From NCBI RefSeq assembly GCF_032854445.1, contig NC_088302.1, positions 3,901,338-3,965,337 of the forward strand: a stretch of 64,000 nt of DNA, written 5' to 3'. The position numbers and the translations under genes are program-made. Shown one piece after another: positions 59,516 to 64,000 of the stretch. The stretch's first letter is position 1. Every line of letters begins with the position of its first letter. The notes under the pieces were generated by a model. That model saw nothing but the letters and a program-made list of their open reading frames with translations, searched no databases and was not told the origin of the DNA. This DNA comes from Liolophura sinensis (taxonomy: Eukaryota > Mollusca > Polyplacophora > Chitonida > Chitonidae).

Positions 59516-59580
59516 TAAACCTGTATGAGTATGTTTGGTCGTCTATCGCCTGACCAAATATAGAATATAAAACATAAAAA
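59391..59580. repeat. 190-bp near-perfect hairpin with (TA)n centre
   Basis: The left arm 59391-59456 (TTTTTATGTTTTATATTCTA, then GGTCAGGCGATAGACG, then CATACTCATACAGGTTTAGT) is the reverse complement of 59515-59580 with one visible mismatch (GACGCCCAAA against GACGACCAAA). The loop is about 30 TA repeats, which can themselves pair, so the whole block can fold into one long stem. Confidence 0.92.
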
Positions 59581-59938
59581 TCTAATCAACACTTAAGATT
59601 CACTTTACCGTATATTTTTCACAGTAGAAAATCTAATGTAGGCATGTAAAGGAACCATGTCACCTGAAACCATCCATTTCTGAGGAAAAGCCGCAGGCAG
59701 AGCTAGGCTAAATTGTGACGGACATTTTAGTATTTCCAAATTAGGCCTATTCCTCGAGAAAATCATTGAAGTTCACTCATCTTATTACAGATTTGCTTAC
59801 TTTACTATATATAAGTTTACATCGTTTACTTACCTGGAAACCTTTCCACGGAGAACATCGGTATGACTATCCATTCACAAAATGGGGCCTACTGTGTACC
59901 TTCTACGTCGATAAAGCACTACCCTGCATACAACAGAG

Positions 59939-59942
<4 letters not shown>

Positions 59943-60015
<73 letters not shown>
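59943..60015 (+). repeat. (TA)n microsatellite
   Basis: About 36 uninterrupted TA dinucleotides. The ORFs that cross it (poly Ile-Tyr) are artefacts. Confidence 0.95.
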
Positions 60016-60016
<1 letters not shown>

Positions 60017-61242
60017 GTCTGGGTAACGTCAGAAATATAAACTGTGTATTCCACTTCTCCGCAGCAGAAAACGAATGCCATAGGCGTACAAGTGGTGGGG
60101 CGGGGGGGAGTCAACCGGGGATTTCCGGCTAAAAGGGGTTTTCCGTGCACCTTGGCTTGACCGCAAATTGTTGGACTCAATCAGATCGTATCTTACAAAC
60201 CTGGCTGTTTCGTCCAATCACAGCAGCTCTTACTCAGGCACTCGGGTCGATCAGTGGCACATGTAACTTCAGTTCAATGGAAGGTGTTGCTACCTCAGCT
60301 GATGTAAGCTCACTTATTTTTACTATTTTTTAAGTAAAAATTTATACGCGTCATAATTAATCCAAACAGTGCTCGCCAATCTGTGAATTACGCTTGCCAG
60401 TCTGTGCCATTTGAGTTCAGCAGTGTACAATGTGGGCTAATTACAACAGCGCAAACTGTCAAAGTTGTTGTTGTGCTCTTTATTTTAGCAATGTTAGTGC
60501 ATCACGTACTCCTCCTCAGTATTTAATAAGCCCAACTTAGTAGTTGCAAACGTAAGGTTGGTGGTAGCTCTATGTGGCTAGGTTTGTGTAGAAATATATG
60601 TAAGCATTTACTTTCCCCGCACTCTTTGGTTCTCAGTGTGCTATCTTCAACACACTGGTGTTGTCCACAGTTAGCCCGAGACCTCGGTCTAAGAGTGGCT
60701 TATATATACTGGACCGCTAGCCATCAATTTGCTGTCAATCCATACTGCTGCTACATTATGCGGCCATTTTGTTTTAGATACGAAAGGGTGGTCACGTGAT
60801 CCCCAACTTCCGACCCCTCTCACAGAATACCAATGACGCTAATGTAAGATAAGGAGTTGGGAGTATTTCGGGGTTACATGTTCGCCTACTTAATTCTGTT
60901 TCCCCCTAACTACCGCTAAGTTTTCTCTTCTTCAGTTTTGATGACCAGTGAGCAAACAGTTGTGTTTCTCATTTAGATAATTGTCTTAATGTGTTCATAC
61001 AAACTGACGGAAGATACGTCTTCTTAGGGAGAAGGGGAACATTTTGATGTATGACATTTCTACTCTCATCGCAGAGTATTGTAAACATTTTCTTGTTGTT
61101 GTTGGCCTACGTAACCTTGGCGTTAGGTACCACCTAAACTGTGGCCGATACTCTCCAACAGTCCAAGTGGTCCAGCAATAAGTAAATAATTAAATCATGT
61201 ACCCTAGGCGGCACTGAAATTACCGCTAGCAAAGCTGTATAC

Positions 61243-61274
<32 letters not shown>

Positions 61275-62040
61275 AGGTAAATGAAGCTGTAGGACCTACA
61301 TGTTGTTTACCGTTTTGAATAGCCTAGTGATAAGGCTCACTGAGGAACGGTCTGATATCAGGGTGACTGTGGAGATTCCTGCTAAAGTGTTACGTGATTG
61401 GTTGGCTGACAGTCAGTAGTGTTACCAGTGCACATATCTAAGCTCCCTTCTTCAAATGCAGAAACGTGAGAGACTAAACGACGCTTCCGGTAAACCTTCT
61501 GTGGATATTTTTCTTTGCGCACAAGTGAAACCAAGTTGAATATTTTCTTGGAAAGTTTTGTATGTTCTGAGAGGTAAAATGGTGAATATACTCAACGACA
61601 CCGGAAGGAAACGGGAATTCCCGATTCAAGCGTAGGGTGGACAGCAAATTGTTTGAAAAATTGCTCGAATTGTGTACAGGTGCAAGGGTAGTTTGGATGC
61701 ATGGCGATTTGGTTGGTAGACCTTTGCTAAGGCGATCTTCTCGGGCAGAATGACATAAAATTGACGAGGAAATCTCCCAGATTACAACATTCCAAGATCG
61801 ATGTGTAACAGGAACTTCAAATTTAGAATGACGTACGCTTTGCACGAGACTGTGCAGCCTCTGTCGATTCTGCACTTTTCCACTTGCTTAGACTGTAAAT
61901 AAGGGTGGGTACATGTAACTGGGGAGTTCTGAAGACTAGGGTAATATTTACCGGTTGATTTCCACGATTGGGGATTCAATTGGTTCAGGTAGTGTCTGCA
62001 TTGAATGATATATGTTGTCCGGGAACTTGCAGAAGTTTAT
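60016..62040. other. Intergenic, nothing recognised
   Basis: Contains a (GT)n run at 61247-61275. The minus-strand ORF at 61875-61474 (133 codons) has no recognisable motif and I do not call it. Confidence 0.45.
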
Positions 62041-62822
62041 CGATCAGGTCGCGTATGAAAGGTTTGACACATTGAACATACAGAACTGTATGTGAAAACG
62101 CCAAAATGGTGATTCTTAAGTGCGGCAGCCGTGCCCAGGCCTGTAGGCGTGGGGTAGAAAGTACCCCAAAACTAATTTTATCGGTCACATTGCATATGAG
62201 GATGAAAGTCATTTTATACATTCCTTGGGAAAACCTGATCACTGAAAGCTAATTCTTAAGTTCCCAGCTCATGCACTAAACCACATAAGAACAGTCTAAT
62301 TAACGCTAATTATGACTTAATTATCAAATTGTCTTGAGGAATGTATAAAAAAAGTTTCGTCCTTGTTCTCATTTCTGACCGATTGTCTTGTTTTAAGGTA
62401 ATTTAGCCCAAATATTGACCTTTGACTCGTTCTCAAATTGTTTCTAGTGTGGAGTTGGAAATTAGGAATTACCATTTTATAATAAGCACGTCTAAAAGAG
62501 TCTTTTGATAAAAAAAAATATCCTCGTACAAGATATGACCGATAAGTCATTATGAGCGTTAATTAAACCGTTCCTAAATGGCTAGTGCATGAGCTGGGAA
62601 TTAAAGAATTAGATTTTAGTAATCAGGTTGTCATAATGAATGTATAAAATGAGTTTCATCCTCTTATGCGATCGTGACCATAAACTTAGTTTTGAGGTAC
62701 TTTCCACCCAACCCGTAAAGGGGGTGGGGTGGAAACTTAAGAACCACCATTTTAGCATTTTCCCACATGGTTCTGTATGTTCATTGTGTCAAACTTTTCG
62801 TACGCAACCTGATTGATATACT
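62041..62822. repeat. Long foldback (imperfect inverted repeat), about 780 bp
   Basis: The left arm (62041-62322) and right arm (62540-62822) are reverse complements at roughly 80-85 per cent by eye. Examples: GACACATTGAACATACAGAA against TTCTGTATGTTCATTGTGTC, CAGCTCATGCAC against GTGCATGAGCTG, and TAATTAACGCT against AGCGTTAATTA. The spacer of about 215 bp has no ORF. It looks like a non-autonomous foldback-type element; no target duplication was identified. Confidence 0.78.
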
Positions 62823-62993
62823 AGTGTTATATTGTAGCTCACGGGCACATAAGATATGGAGCAGTTAGATATGGTCCATGTTCTTCATGTGTTTAGTAAC
62901 ACAAGTGGTACCTGAACCCACTGGCAACATAGAGAGGAAAACTGGGTTAATGATGTGTCTGTTTTGGGTAATTGTAGAGTTATAGGTTTTATA

Positions 62994-63352
62994 GTCAGTA
63001 TGTTAAGTACTGACATAGCACAGCACACCTCTACATGAACTCACTGAAAGCCCCTAATACCCCAGTGGGTTCATGTTTGATACTGAGATAGCATAATACA
63101 CCTCTACATGGACTCACTGAAAGCCCCTAATACCCGAGTGGGTTCATGTTTGATACTGAGATAGCATAATACACCTCTACATGGACTCACTGAAAGCCTC
63201 TAATACCCCAGTGGGTTCATAGCTATTAACACAAGGCCCCATTGGGGTATCATGGAGTTAGTTCATGTCAGTATTAAACATGAACCCACTGGGGTATTAA
63301 GGAGTGACAATGAGTCAATGCAGCGGTGTACTGTACTATGTCAGTATGTAAG
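62994..63352. repeat. About 73-bp tandem repeat with an inverted copy
   Basis: Three direct copies of a unit containing CACCTCTACATGGACTCACT and CCCAGTGGGTTCATGTTTGA are followed by an inverted copy (AAACATGAACCCACTGGGGT near 63278). The outermost sequences GTCAGTATGTTAAG (62995) and ACTATGTCAGTATGTAAG (63334) also show partial symmetry. Confidence 0.78.
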
Positions 63353-64000
63353 GGTACCACTACCGGAGAGTAAAGATGAGAAGCAACTGGTTTGGTTAAA
63401 TCTCAGATGAGCGATAGCCCTCACACAAGATCAAACAAAGAAACACGAAGACACTTAAATAAGTTCAATACATATATTTGAACAAAATAGACAAACAATA
63501 CAACTGACAATGTACAAAACAATACTGCTAATTACAAAAATATATGGTCTCTCACTGATGACTGCATCCAAATCCAGATGGATTATTCCGGCTTCCAAGG
63601 GCAAGTCAGTCCAGGTGAATATAGAATCCACAGTTAAGTGGACATGAGTAAATGACTGCAAGCTTCACAACTCCGCTAATATTTGTGGATTAATGCAAAG
63701 AAAATTATGGATGGTTTGATCGTAAACATGTTTACAGCACTGATACATATTTCCAGAATGTATACTCTATATACAATGGCATTAAACTCATAAAGACTGA
63801 AGCCTCCAGGATGCTCGTCTCAATTACAGCGCAGTCGGTAACCTACACAGAAAAAAAGTAGGTCAGACACTCCCTCAAGAACAAATAAAAAAAAACCTAA
63901 TACAATATTTAAAGACTGTGTTCGTATACCTTCACCCCCACACCCCTAAAGAAAGTCAACTGTACATAAGTATGGTGATTTTTGCAATCACTAAATATAA
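63353..64000. other. Right edge of window, nothing recognised
   Basis: A short minus-strand ORF (63661-63455) has no family match. The sequence could be a 3' untranslated region of a gene beyond the edge, but nothing shows it. Confidence 0.4.

Noticed and set aside
59863..60180. ORFs with poly Ile-Tyr on both strands
   Set aside because: They are translations of the (TA)n microsatellite.

Overview
The window looks like nuclear DNA of a lophotrochozoan invertebrate, most likely a mollusc. It has spliced genes with GT-AG introns, long intronic minisatellites, many copies of one tRNA-derived SINE with a (AATA)n-type tail, and remnants of Tc1/mariner, MULE, DIRS-like, Ty3/gypsy and other reverse-transcriptase elements. 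No bacterial or viral gene organisation is visible.

Three spliced genes can be reconstructed. (1) An AAMP (angio-associated migratory cell protein) orthologue runs on the minus strand from an untranslated first exon near 36.5 kb to its stop codon at 1663. It has eleven coding exons, all in consistent phase, encoding 397 residues. (2) A small divergent plus-strand gene of two exons (36745-36782 and 38229-38367) encodes a 58-residue single-pass membrane protein; it shares a promoter region of about 200 bp with AAMP. (3) A minus-strand inhibitor-of-apoptosis gene (three BIR domains plus a C-terminal RING, 479 residues, five exons) lies at 51406-55253. An unrecognised 271-residue ORF with a possible signal peptide lies just upstream of it at 55333-56148.

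The most striking feature is inside AAMP. Three of its large introns are filled with tandem arrays whose repeat unit is a copy of the neighbouring AAMP exon edge, including the splice site. The exon 11 3' end plus donor is amplified about 130 times (7.08-17.70 kb). The exon 10 acceptor plus 5' end is amplified at 19.2-20.1 kb and decays into 56-bp and 22-bp arrays up to 23.04 kb. The exon 5 acceptor plus 5' end is amplified about 31 times (30.57-32.9 kb). In each case the intact functional exon is the terminal unit of its own array. Together these arrays make up nearly half of the roughly 35-kb gene.

Layout: 0-1.4 kb SINEs and a SINE-derived minisatellite; 1.66-36.5 kb AAMP, with a DUF7869-type element (4.2-6.0 kb), a MULE remnant (24.9-26.2 kb) and a broken Tc1-like element (28.4-30.0 kb) in its introns; 36.7-38.4 kb the small membrane-protein gene; 38.4-51.3 kb a repeat-rich intergenic region with RT relics and a Tc1-like element inserted in a DIRS-like relic; 51.4-56.2 kb IAP and the unknown ORF; 56.2-64 kb non-coding sequence with AT-rich hairpins, a large foldback and short tandem/inverted repeats.
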